From NCBI GenBank assembly GCA_965200925.1, contig OZ241738.1, positions 1,364,001 through 1,428,000 on the forward strand: 64,000 nt of DNA, given 5' to 3'. A model generated the notes under the pieces. It was not told the origin of the DNA, ran no database searches, and saw nothing but the letters and a program-made list of their open reading frames with translations. The DNA is from WTGU01 sp965200925. GTDB lineage: Bacteria > Pseudomonadota > Alphaproteobacteria > UBA828. Numbering within the stretch: the first letter of the stretch is position 1; every line of letters begins with the position of its first letter. Of this stretch, positions 17,863-25,845 are shown in pieces. The position numbers and the translations under genes are program-made.

Positions 17863-19785
17863 CTATCTCAGGAGTTGCCGGCCGGCGATCGGTTCCGGCC
17901 GAGTCGGACCAAGCTCATTGATGAAGCGCGTGGTGATAGTTCTGGCGGTGTTTCCTCGATTATGAATTTCAACACCCATTTTATGGGCGAGATTCCGAGG
18001 TAAATCAGTGACGCTTGAGAGAACCAAAATTTCCCTGGAGCGAGTGATCGCTACATAGAAAAGCCGACGCTGCTCCTCCACTGCGATATCCATCTCCTTC
18101 TGCGTTACACTATCGCTGTGAGGCAGCGTCGGAATCAATCCTTCTATGCAACCCATAACTACGACGAGATCGGCAGTGAGTCCCTTCGATTTGTGAAGAC
18201 TCATCACTCGTACATAGTCGACATCGGTCGGCAATTCCGGCTGTGTAATTCCCTTGCGCAAATGTTCCAGAATCTGTGAGGCGTCCGCGCCTTCCTCGAT
18301 TTCTATAGCCATGCTCCTTATCTGAGAGAAATCCGAGTCTTCGTCTGGGAAAAGCGCATCTACGAGCTGACTACCTCGCAAGGAAGCCAGCTGCTGCAAT
18401 TGCACATGCAATTTTTCCAACTTCCGAATAATGTGTAACCCGGATGAAATTCGAAGTTGCCTCCTTCGGATATCTTCAAGAGCTGCCGGCAAAACGATAT
18501 TCTTCTCGATACACAGATTTCTAATACGGCCCCATGCCCCCCGCCGCAAATCGCCACTTCCGAAGCCGCACCAGCAGCGAAGTGCAACGCTATCCGCGGG
18601 ATTCGCCAGCAACGTCAGAAGCGTGAAAGCCAGCTGTACCCGACATTCATCGATCTTCTTCGGATCGCCGTCAAGGGCTTCCTCTTGAAAGAAACTGTGA
18701 GCCTGGACATCTCTTTCGTTCAACGCATCGCGAATCCCATACCCGAATTGTCGGCGCGGCGCGAGAACGAGAATCCGTCCAGGGTCGACGCCAGCCTCGA
18801 TACGCTGTTTGATGAACCAAGCGATTCCTTGCGCTTCTTGCTCCATACTTCGCCATTGCACGATACGAATCTCACCCACCCCATTCTCGGGACGGGGAAT
18901 CAGGGCATGTTCGCTGCGCCCTGGACTACATGAAATGAGATAATTAGCCATGTCAACAATGCTCGTGGGGCAGCGACGGCAAATATCCAATGTTGCATCG
19001 GCTGTCCCATCATGTCGGGAATGGAATTCGGAGATGCCTTGCGGATGGGCGTATTTGAACGAATAGATCGACTGGTTTTCGTCTCCAATGATCGTAAGCT
19101 GGGCATTCTCGGCAATCAGCCGAATGAATTCCTGCTCGGCCGCGTTCAAATCTTGGTATTCATCAACCAGGGCATGAGAAAAAGCAGAGCGTTCCGGGAT
19201 AGCGGGATTGGTTCCCAGATAGCGGAGAGTCTCCGGGACCAGTTCGCCGATCAACATGGTGTTGTGGAATTTCAGCCAGTCAAGAAGATGCTGTTGAAAC
19301 TCCCGATCTGTCGGATTGTTCGGCCAGCCGAGTTGATCGGTTTGAAGACGCGCCCAAGCCGATTCGAAAGCTTTCAGTCTCTTTCGTCGTTTATGGATGT
19401 TTCCAAAGATTCCATTGTGTAGGTCTTCAAGCAGAAACCGTGTTTCGTATTTAAGCAACGGCCGTGCCACCCGGCCGGTGATCTCAAGCACATCATTTCG
19501 AGAGAGTATGCCGAAACACAACGCATGCACCGTGGTGGCGCGGACAGACGATGCCCCGGCAACTTCGAGTGCATCCAGTTCCCGCTTGAGATCGTCCGCC
19601 GCCGTACGTGTGAACGTACAAACCAGAATCTGGTTTGGCTCCACGTCGTTTTCCAGCAGTCGTGCTATTCGCCGGATCAAAGTAAAGGTTTTGCCCGTGC
19701 CCGGGCCGGCGCGGACGCGCAACGGCGAGGCGTCGGTGGCAGCAATGCTCAACGACGGATCTTTGAGACCATCGTTCCAGGCCAT
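17863..19785 (-). CDS. UvrD/Rep-like superfamily 1 helicase
   Basis: A 640-residue SF1A helicase. Walker A is AGPGTGKT at about residues 26-33; motif Ia follows with VCTFTRTAADDLK; motif II is DEYQD near residue 214; motif III is IIGDENQSIYSFKYA; motif V is MSLHKSKGLTADLVVVMG; motif VI is FYVAITRSR near residue 575. The start at 19785 is an ATG; a GTG one codon upstream is also possible. The gene is visibly richer in A and T than its neighbours, with codons they rarely use, so it was probably acquired separately and inserted into the operon. It may process DNA ends or supply an independent restriction activity; no nuclease domain is visible. Confidence 0.93.
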   Translation of the reverse strand: MAWNDGLKDPSLSIAATDASPLRVRAGPGTGKTFTLIRRIARLLENDVEPNQILVCTFTRTAADDLKRELDALEVAGASSVRATTVHALCFGILSRNDVLEITGRVARPLLKYETRFLLEDLHNGIFGNIHKRRKRLKAFESAWARLQTDQLGWPNNPTDREFQQHLLDWLKFHNTMLIGELVPETLRYLGTNPAIPERSAFSHALVDEYQDLNAAEQEFIRLIAENAQLTIIGDENQSIYSFKYAHPQGISEFHSRHDGTADATLDICRRCPTSIVDMANYLISCSPGRSEHALIPRPENGVGEIRIVQWRSMEQEAQGIAWFIKQRIEAGVDPGRILVLAPRRQFGYGIRDALNERDVQAHSFFQEEALDGDPKKIDECRVQLAFTLLTLLANPADSVALRCWCGFGSGDLRRGAWGRIRNLCIEKNIVLPAALEDIRRRQLRISSGLHIIRKLEKLHVQLQQLASLRGSQLVDALFPDEDSDFSQIRSMAIEIEEGADASQILEHLRKGITQPELPTDVDYVRVMSLHKSKGLTADLVVVMGCIEGLIPTLPHSDSVTQKEMDIAVEEQRRLFYVAITRSREILVLSSVTDLPRNLAHKMGVEIHNRGNTARTITTRFINELGPTRPEPIAGRQLLR

Positions 19786-19810
19786 CACGTATCCTCTAGT
19801 TCTGTCGCCA

Positions 19811-20209
19811 TCATCTCGCTTGTGCGCCTTCCGCCAGTCGCCGCACCCGTTCCAGCAACGCCTCCACGCGCGGGAGTATTGCGCCGCGATCGAGCGTCTC
19901 CCCCCGCGGTTCGGCGCCGGCGTAACGGAGACGGACGGCGTAAGGCGTGTAGTCGATCAATTCCTCGAAACGGGAAGCGTCGCTGTCGCGTGTAACCAGC
20001 AGCGTCAGCAAATCCCCCAGATCGTGAGTCAGCGGATAAACTTCACCAAGCAATGCGAGCCAAGCCTTGAACGATTTCTCGACCGCCTGCTGCGCGTGGA
20101 AACCGAATATCTCGTCGGCGAAGACGCCGGCGTCTCCCATGCCGCGCAAGGCGGACAGATCCCGCTCGGCGGCTTCGATGAGCGCGCGCGCCTGCTCAAG
20201 ATCGCTCAT
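19811..20209 (-). CDS. HEPN-domain protein
   Basis: A 132-residue all-helical protein of the HEPN family that pairs with minimal nucleotidyltransferases. It shows the hallmark HAQQAVEKSFKAWLA (residues 38-52) and PLTHDLGDLL (59-68). In many such pairs HEPN is an RNase toxin and the MNT partner an antitoxin that AMPylates it. The catalytic R-x4-6-H motif is not obvious here, so RNase activity is uncertain. Its start overlaps the end of the nucleotidyltransferase gene by 14 bp, which indicates coupled translation. Confidence 0.88.
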   Translation of the reverse strand: MSDLEQARALIEAAERDLSALRGMGDAGVFADEIFGFHAQQAVEKSFKAWLALLGEVYPLTHDLGDLLTLLVTRDSDASRFEELIDYTPYAVRLRYAGAEPRGETLDRGAILPRVEALLERVRRLAEGAQAR

Positions 20210-20525
20210 AGAGCACCTTGCCTTCCCGCAACGCCCGCGCGAGGACGTGATTCAGGGAGTCGCGCCAATGGTCCACCTCGTCCCGGCTGTAGACCAGGAC
20301 GTCCGTGGGAGCGCCGCACCCCGCCAGCGCCCGGTAGAGGCGGACCTCCTCGGCATGACGGGTCCGTCCGTCGCCGAAGGGCCCGGCTTCCACAACGATG
20401 AAATCGAAGTCGGACCCCGCCGCCGCGTCGCCCCGCGCCCGCGAACCGAACAGGATGATCTGCTCCGGGTCCACCTCGTCCACAATGGTGCGCACCATGC
20501 GTTCGAGCAGCGCGTCGCTCGCCAT
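20196..20525 (-). CDS. Minimal nucleotidyltransferase (MNT), HEPN partner
   Basis: A 109-residue nucleotidyltransferase. The signature ILFGSRARGDAAAGSDFDFIVV holds Gly27-Ser28 and the metal-binding Asp39 and Asp41. The ATG at 20525 has GGAAGGGGG upstream; a TTG seven codons earlier is the only alternative. MNT proteins paired with HEPN proteins commonly AMPylate the toxin to silence it. The gene lies between the large helicase and the HEPN gene, so the pair is embedded in the defence operon and may guard it or act as its abortive-infection arm. Confidence 0.9.
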   Translation of the reverse strand: MASDALLERMVRTIVDEVDPEQIILFGSRARGDAAAGSDFDFIVVEAGPFGDGRTRHAEEVRLYRALAGCGAPTDVLVYSRDEVDHWRDSLNHVLARALREGKVLYERS

Positions 20526-20583
20526 GGCGTTGCCCCCTTCCCTCAATCCACGGCCGCCGACACGATCCTGTCCTCGACAATTC

Positions 20584-23500
20584 TCACCGCTCCGGCTCCG
20601 CTACCTCCCGCAGCGCGGCGGCGGAGATGGTATAGGCGGCGGTATCGCGGCGGCTGGCGAACAGCGTGGCGAAGGGGTCCTGCACCCGCAAGAGTCGCGG
20701 CGCCGGCGTGGCGCAATCGAAGACCACGTAGAGCCAGTAGCGCGCACCCAGATGGCAGGCCTGCTTCCATTCGTTGGCTTCCATCCGGATCGCCCCGTCG
20801 CCAGCGCGGCCCTTGACCTCGATGCATCGCACCTCGCTTTCGCCATGGCTGGAAAGCAGGTCGAACCCCGGCCAGTCGGGCAGGCCCGCCAGCCGGGCGA
20901 GCTCCGGCTTGGAGACGTCGCGCGGCGTGCCGCCGCGGTCCCGCTCCCACGCAACGGCGATGCGCAGGGCGACTTCTTCGACGCGGGCATCGTAGCGCTC
21001 CACCTCCCCGGGATCGGCCGCCGGCACGACCAGGGCATGGGCGAGGAAGCGCAGGCCGCCGGAGGCGATGCGGTCGGGCGACGCGGCGAGCGCCGCCAGC
21101 GCGCGCGCCTTCTCGGCGGCGAGCGCCTGCTGCTCCCGCTTGACGGCATCGAGAGCCTCGCCGGCCTCCGGCCCGGCGGCGTTGCGGGCGAGCTTCACGC
21201 GGCGGGCGGCGAGACCGGCGGCGCGATAATCGAAGCCCGCCGCGACCCGGCGTCGGCGCTCGGGAAGTTCCGCACGCCGCGCCTCCCGCTGCGCCGCCAC
21301 CATGGGATCGAGGATGTCCCGTTCGGCGAACGCCGCTGCCTCGGCCCGCATGGCGATGCCGCGCCCGGCCAGGGGCACGGCGCCGGGCGGAACCTGCGGC
21401 GCCCCGCGCAGCAGGAGCAGATGCTCAATGGGGGTTTCGGTCGGGCCGCCGTTCTCGTCGTGGTGAAGCCCCAACAGCCGGCGCTCGACGATCTGGCGGG
21501 CGTGGGGCGCCTCCGCGTCCGCAGCGGGCAGAAGCGGCGCTTGTGCGGCGCCCTCCCGCTCGCGCTCCACCCAAGCCGTGGCCAGATGGAGGAAATAGGG
21601 AGTCTCCGCCTTGGGATCCGTGAAGATCGCGCCGCGCCGCGCATCCCGGCCGAACGCCGCCAGCACCTGCCCGGAAAGCGCGTCGAAGAGCGGCTCGCCG
21701 GGATGCAGCCAGATGCAAGGGGCGTCTTCCGCCCGCGCGCCGGCGGCCGGATCCGGGCGGCGCACGCACAGGCGTTCCCGCGCCCCGGCGGGGTAGCTTT
21801 CCAGGGCGGCGAGCAGCGGGTCGAGCACGCCCGGGCGGCAGGGGGCCAGGGAGAAGAAGCCGTCGAGGTCGCCGCGAATCTCCAGATCCAGCAGGCGGGC
21901 GGCCTTCGCCACGAAACGCCGCACATAGCCGGGCAGCAGGCGCAGATAGCCCTCGCGCTCCATGTCGCGCCTGATTTTGTCGAGCTGCGGGGCGACCTCG
22001 CCTCCGGCCCCGTAGATGCGTCGTTCGCGCTCCTCAATGGCGCGCAGCCGCCGGCCGGTGAGCGCCCCCTCGACCCGCTTCACGACGCGCCGCTCCCCGT
22101 CGTCGGTGAGCGCCTCCATCATGTAGTCGCGCAGCGAGGCGTTTTCGAACAGCCCGCCGATGACGTCGAACACCTTGTCGGAATGCAGTTCGCGCCGGAT
22201 GGCGTCGAGCTTTTCGAGCAGGACCTTGAGGACCCGGCCTTCGTGGGTGCCGCCGGCCACCAGATTGACGATGCGCACGTCGTGTTTCTGGCCGTAGCGG
22301 TGGATGCGCCCCATGCGCTGTTCAAGGCGCGCCGGATTCCAGGGGATGTCGTAGTTCACCATCGACCGGCAGAACTGGAGGTTGATCCCTTCGCCCGCGG
22401 CATCGGTGGCCACCAAGTAGCGGGCGCCGGACGGGCGGCGGAAACTCTCCACCTGCTCCTCGCGCTCGGGCCACGCCATGCCGCCATGGATCTGCGCGAC
22501 CTGGCCCGAAAAGCCGAGGCCTTCCAGGCGGCGGACCAGATAGTCGACCGTGTCGCGGTGCTCGCTGAAGACGAGCCATTTCTCGCCGTCGTGGCGCGGC
22601 TCCTGGAGCACTTCGCGCAGCTTCTCGAATTTCGATTCCCGGCCTTCGGCGAGAAGCCGCCGCGCCCGCCCACTCAGCTCTTCGAGGGTCGCGATCTCCT
22701 TCTCCAGTTCTTCGGCGGTGACGGTGATCGCGGCGCCGAGGATCGCATCCTCGTAAGCCTCGCCCTGCTCGCCGTCATCGTCGTCGGCGCCCCGCGCGTC
22801 GAAGAAGTCGCTCCGGCGGTCGAGGTTTCGCTGCAGCCGCTGCAACTCGGCCGCGCCCGCCTCGCCGGAACGCAGAGCGTCGATGCCGCGTTCCAGCTTC
22901 CCGATCCTGCGCTCGAAGGAACGCAGCAACGCCCAGGTCGAACTGGCGAGCCGGCGCTGGAAGACGCTCATCGCCAGCTGCACCGCCGGGCGCTCCTCGA
23001 AGGCGCGGTCGTAGATGCGGCGCAGCCAGGCGGCGGTGAGGTCGTAGAGCGCCTGTTCGCCCTGCGGGCCGGGGGTGAGGTCGTAGCTGAAGGTGTCGCA
23101 CAGGCGCCGCCGATAGAGCGGGCGGCCGTCCAGACCGACCATCTCTTCCTTGGTGCGGCGGAGGAAATGGCGGCCCCGCGCCGGCCGCGGGAAGGCGTGG
23201 AGCGCCTCCGCGGTCGAGAAGACCTGCGGGTCCAGCAGCCGCCAGAGATGGTGATAGGGCGATCCCTTGCCCATATGCGGCGTCGCGGTAAGCAGCAGCA
23301 GATGCCGCGCCGACCAGCCGAGGCCGGCGAAGCGCGCCGTGGGCGCGGCGCCGCCGGCAAGGGCCTCCGCCAGTTCGTAGCGCCGCGACTTGCGGGGGCG
23401 GTGATTATGCATCGAGGCGCTGAGCTTGTGCGCTTCGTCGAAGACGACGAGGTCGTATGGGGGCACGGCGGCGTCCCGCAAGGCGCCGAACGTCTCCTCG

Positions 23501-24168
23501 CCGGCCAGGGTGTCCAGGGACACGATGACGAGATCGCCGTCCGGCCCCCGGAACGGGTTGCCCGCCTTCAGGTCGGGCCCGGAAACGATGCGGAAGCGCA
23601 GGCGGAACAGGGCGCGGAGCTCCCGTTCCCAATTGCCGACGAGGCCGGCGGGAGGGACGATCAGTACCCGCCGCAGATGGCCGCGGGCCATCGCCTCGCG
23701 TATGTAGAGGCCGGTCATGACGGTCTTGCCGGCGCCGGCGTCGTCGGCCAGCAGGAAGCGCAGCGGCTCGCGCGGAAGCATGCGCTCATAGACGGCGATG
23801 CGCTGATGGGGCAGCGGGTCGATGCGCGCCGTCTCGCTGGCGAAGGCGGGGTTGAACTGATGGCCGTGGGCCAGCCGCAGAGCCTCCGCGACCGCGGCGA
23901 CCGCCTCCGGGTCGCCCGCGAAATCGAGCGGCGGGGGCGTGTCCGGGGGCGCGGCGGCGCCGTCTCCGGCCAGCGACGCTTCGAGCTCCCGCAGACGTTC
24001 CCGCGCCAGGCGTTGCGGGCGCGACTGCCCGGTTTCCCAGCGATGCACCGTGAGCGGCGTGACCCGGAGCTCTTCGGCGAAGCGCTGCTGGGTCAGCCCC
24101 ATGCGCTTGCGGACGCGCCGAACGGCCGGGCCGGGATATGTGGCGGGCTCCGTCACGCCATACAGCAT
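20584..24168 (-). CDS. XRE-HTH fused to SNF2-type helicase with DUF3883-like nuclease-fold C-terminus
   Basis: A 1,194-residue multidomain protein. Residues about 17-52 form an XRE helix-turn-helix (RMGLTQQRFAEELRV, then TVHRWETGQ). The helicase core follows: Walker A ADDAGAGKT (141-149), DEAH box VVFDEAHKL, and motif VI RMGRIHRYGQKHDVRI. A helical region leads to a C-terminal domain with FDLLSS...VRCIEVKGR, the D...ExK pattern of DUF3883/PD-(D/E)xK-like folds. I chose the ATG at 24168; further upstream only TTG is available. As the first gene of the operon, its HTH suggests it represses its own promoter. The enzyme probably moves along or remodels invading DNA. Confidence 0.93.
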   Translation of the reverse strand: MLYGVTEPATYPGPAVRRVRKRMGLTQQRFAEELRVTPLTVHRWETGQSRPQRLARERLRELEASLAGDGAAAPPDTPPPLDFAGDPEAVAAVAEALRLAHGHQFNPAFASETARIDPLPHQRIAVYERMLPREPLRFLLADDAGAGKTVMTGLYIREAMARGHLRRVLIVPPAGLVGNWERELRALFRLRFRIVSGPDLKAGNPFRGPDGDLVIVSLDTLAGEETFGALRDAAVPPYDLVVFDEAHKLSASMHNHRPRKSRRYELAEALAGGAAPTARFAGLGWSARHLLLLTATPHMGKGSPYHHLWRLLDPQVFSTAEALHAFPRPARGRHFLRRTKEEMVGLDGRPLYRRRLCDTFSYDLTPGPQGEQALYDLTAAWLRRIYDRAFEERPAVQLAMSVFQRRLASSTWALLRSFERRIGKLERGIDALRSGEAGAAELQRLQRNLDRRSDFFDARGADDDDGEQGEAYEDAILGAAITVTAEELEKEIATLEELSGRARRLLAEGRESKFEKLREVLQEPRHDGEKWLVFSEHRDTVDYLVRRLEGLGFSGQVAQIHGGMAWPEREEQVESFRRPSGARYLVATDAAGEGINLQFCRSMVNYDIPWNPARLEQRMGRIHRYGQKHDVRIVNLVAGGTHEGRVLKVLLEKLDAIRRELHSDKVFDVIGGLFENASLRDYMMEALTDDGERRVVKRVEGALTGRRLRAIEERERRIYGAGGEVAPQLDKIRRDMEREGYLRLLPGYVRRFVAKAARLLDLEIRGDLDGFFSLAPCRPGVLDPLLAALESYPAGARERLCVRRPDPAAGARAEDAPCIWLHPGEPLFDALSGQVLAAFGRDARRGAIFTDPKAETPYFLHLATAWVEREREGAAQAPLLPAADAEAPHARQIVERRLLGLHHDENGGPTETPIEHLLLLRGAPQVPPGAVPLAGRGIAMRAEAAAFAERDILDPMVAAQREARRAELPERRRRVAAGFDYRAAGLAARRVKLARNAAGPEAGEALDAVKREQQALAAEKARALAALAASPDRIASGGLRFLAHALVVPAADPGEVERYDARVEEVALRIAVAWERDRGGTPRDVSKPELARLAGLPDWPGFDLLSSHGESEVRCIEVKGRAGDGAIRMEANEWKQACHLGARYWLYVVFDCATPAPRLLRVQDPFATLFASRRDTAAYTISAAALREVAEPER

Positions 24169-24440
24169 AAGGGCGGTTAAGCGAACCTTCAATCCGATTC
24201 ATCATATGATAGGTCGCTTGTTCCAGGCGGCCACGAAGAAGCTGTGGCGGAGGTCGACGAGATGGGCGCCCGGCCTTCCGCCGCCGGCGGTCCGGGGATT
24301 GTCTGGGTCTCGGGCGGGCAGCGAGCATCCGTGAGAGCCGGTGCCACTCCCACAAGGAATCGACAGCGCTCACGCCGCTTCACCGACCCGTGTTGACTCG
24401 GTGTTGACTCAACGATTGGAAACAGCGCCACAGGAATGAT
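24169..24440. promoter_or_regulatory. Upstream region of the defence operon, with a short direct repeat
   Basis: This gene-free stretch should hold the operon promoter and, because the first protein carries an HTH, possibly its operator. A tandem GTGTTGACTC-type repeat is visible at about 24390-24413. No clean -35/-10 pair is evident to me. The direct repeat could be an operator or part of the recombination junction. Confidence 0.35.
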
Positions 24441-24471
24441 AAAGCCCCTGGAAATGCCAACATTTCCAGGG
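24441..24471 (-). terminator. Terminator of the tRNA fragment
   Basis: A perfect 11-bp inverted repeat (CCCTGGAAATG / CATTTCCAGGG, 4-base loop) lies 8 bp beyond the tRNA 3' end. On the minus strand it is followed by GCTTTAT, a typical rho-independent terminator behind a tRNA gene. Confidence 0.75.
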
Positions 24472-24479
24472 TCTTGGAA

Positions 24480-24522
24480 TGGTTGCGGGGCAGGATTCGA
24501 ACCTGCGACCTTCAGGTTATGA
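24480..24522 (-). pseudogene. 3' half of a tRNA-Met(CAU), initiator-like: probable attachment-site remnant
   Basis: Read on the minus strand, this is TCATAACC, the 3' anticodon stem, AGGTC, a perfect T-arm (GCAGG-TTCGAAT-CCTGC), and the acceptor strand ending CAACCA. The anticodon is CAT, and the pattern fits initiator tRNA-Met better than the elongator. The 5' half (D-arm, acceptor 5' strand) is missing, and one C of the acceptor stem appears lost. Integrases commonly recombine within the 3' half of tRNA genes and leave exactly this kind of fragment at one end of the element. The sequence beyond 24522 is unrelated to tRNA. Confidence 0.75.
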
Positions 24523-25249
24523 TTGCCAGTTTCTCGACCCGGAGCTTGTCGGCGCCGCGATGCGGCTCGAACGGGAAAAGGGACTCGTGCCGCTGCGAGA
24601 CCGATATCTTCTCGGTCCTGCTGGGCAAAGAATTCGGGATGCGTTCACTCCCGTCGACGACGATAAGGGCTATCGCGTGTTCTGGGGCCGCTCGAAGGAT
24701 CTGCGGACCACCATGGAGGCCACCCCGGAGCAGAACGTCACCGATAGGAAAGAGTCGCAGGCCGCTCGCTACCGGAGTCAGGCCGGACACGTTCTTCTCG
24801 CGGCGAAGTTCAGGACGGACTCCGGCCGACTCCTCGCGATATTCAGCAACATCCCGGCTGTGGGTTCCATGTGGGTCCCTATCCAGGGCCAGACCACGAG
24901 TCTTGATGAGGCGAAAGCCCTGTGTGCATGGTGCAACTCCACACTTGGAGCGCTGGGCTTCCTGATGAGGCGGGGAACGATGTTGACGAATCCGTCGTTC
25001 TCGCAGGCCGAGCTGGCCACGCTGCGCGTCCCGGACTTCAAGACGACCAGCCCCGCCGCCCTCGCCGGAGCGTACGAGCGCACCAGGCACATGCCGGTCG
25101 AACCCTGGAAGCGCGCGGCCGACGACGACATGCGCGACCGCCTCGACCGAGCCGCCGCCCGGACGACCGGTATCGACCTCGAGGCGATCAGGGACTGGCG
25201 AACACGGATCAGCCGTGAACCGACCGTGACCAACGAACGGGCCGCATAG
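24523..25249 (+). pseudogene. 5'-truncated DNA methyltransferase-like gene (C-terminal fragment)
   Basis: The plus-strand frame from the tRNA scar to a stop at 25249 encodes about 240 residues. They resemble the C-terminal target-recognition part of N6-adenine DNA methyltransferases of restriction or BREX-like systems: YRVFWGRSKDLRTTM, HVLLAAKFRTDSGRLLA, MWVPIQGQ, ALCAWCNSTLGALGFL and ELATLRVPDF. No SAM-binding or catalytic motif precedes it and no start codon fits. The gene was evidently cut by the recombination that left the tRNA fragment. Assignment to a methyltransferase rests on overall pattern only. Confidence 0.6.
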
Positions 25250-25321
25250 GCTGGCAGAGACGCGCAGAGACGCTCCACGATCTTGTCCGGGAGTGCGCGC
25301 GTATAGCCGCGGCGAATATCT

Positions 25322-25840
25322 TTAGCGGGAAGGACGGACCGCGCTGCGGCTATTACCGACCCCATAGGATTTGCGAACACTGGAGAGTTCATGGGCATCG
25401 TCCGGCGCGTGCGTCGGGATACGACTCATCCGCTGGAAAGATCGATGCTCTTCAGGCTGCAAATATCGCCAAGATTGTGGAACGACAAAGTCGTGGAAGC
25501 GTTTGCGTAGCGTAACCAAGGAAGACGGAGTCTTGTACTCCCAAACAGATGTAATGCCAAGCGCAAAAGCGGTCGAACAACCCTCATAGTACAAATCGAA
25601 CGTTTCCCTATCAACTCGCGCAAGGGCAGACACCTGATCCCAGATAGTTTCAGGGGGGCCACTCCACACCTTGTCCACCGTAAAGCCGCCGCGAAGACGC
25701 CGGACCGGGCTCGACACGTAAATGAAGACATCTCGGCCTTCCATATCAGTAGCGATTCGCCGTCTGAGTTCAGCCTTCTTCAACCCCTTGAACACGAGGT
25801 CGGCATAGGTCGGTCTGAGCGATAGCAGAATTGGAGTCAT
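25322..25840 (-). CDS. ASCH/PUA-like domain protein
   Basis: A 172-residue protein. It starts with a pattern typical of ASCH domains (ILLSLRPTYADLVFKGLKKAELRRR), followed by strands VFIYVSSPVRRLRGGFTVDKVW, a helix, and the strand ALGITSVWEYK. ASCH domains are PUA-like beta-barrels that bind RNA or modified nucleic acid. The C-terminal 35 residues look unstructured. It starts 5 bp after the stop of the GNAT-PIN gene, so the two are co-transcribed and probably work together. Composition is more AT-rich than the surroundings. Confidence 0.75.
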   Translation of the reverse strand: MTPILLSLRPTYADLVFKGLKKAELRRRIATDMEGRDVFIYVSSPVRRLRGGFTVDKVWSGPPETIWDQVSALARVDRETFDLYYEGCSTAFALGITSVWEYKTPSSLVTLRKRFHDFVVPQSWRYLQPEEHRSFQRMSRIPTHAPDDAHELSSVRKSYGVGNSRSAVRPSR

Positions 25841-25845
25841 GAGAG

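Noticed and set aside
20398..24180. A plus-strand frame of 1,260 codons opposite the helicase gene
   Set aside because: No helicase or other motif; the minus-strand frame has all helicase motifs in order.
24480..24555. A complete tRNA-Met gene
   Set aside because: Only the half from the anticodon to CCA is present and no D-arm or 5' acceptor strand follows; one acceptor base also seems lost.
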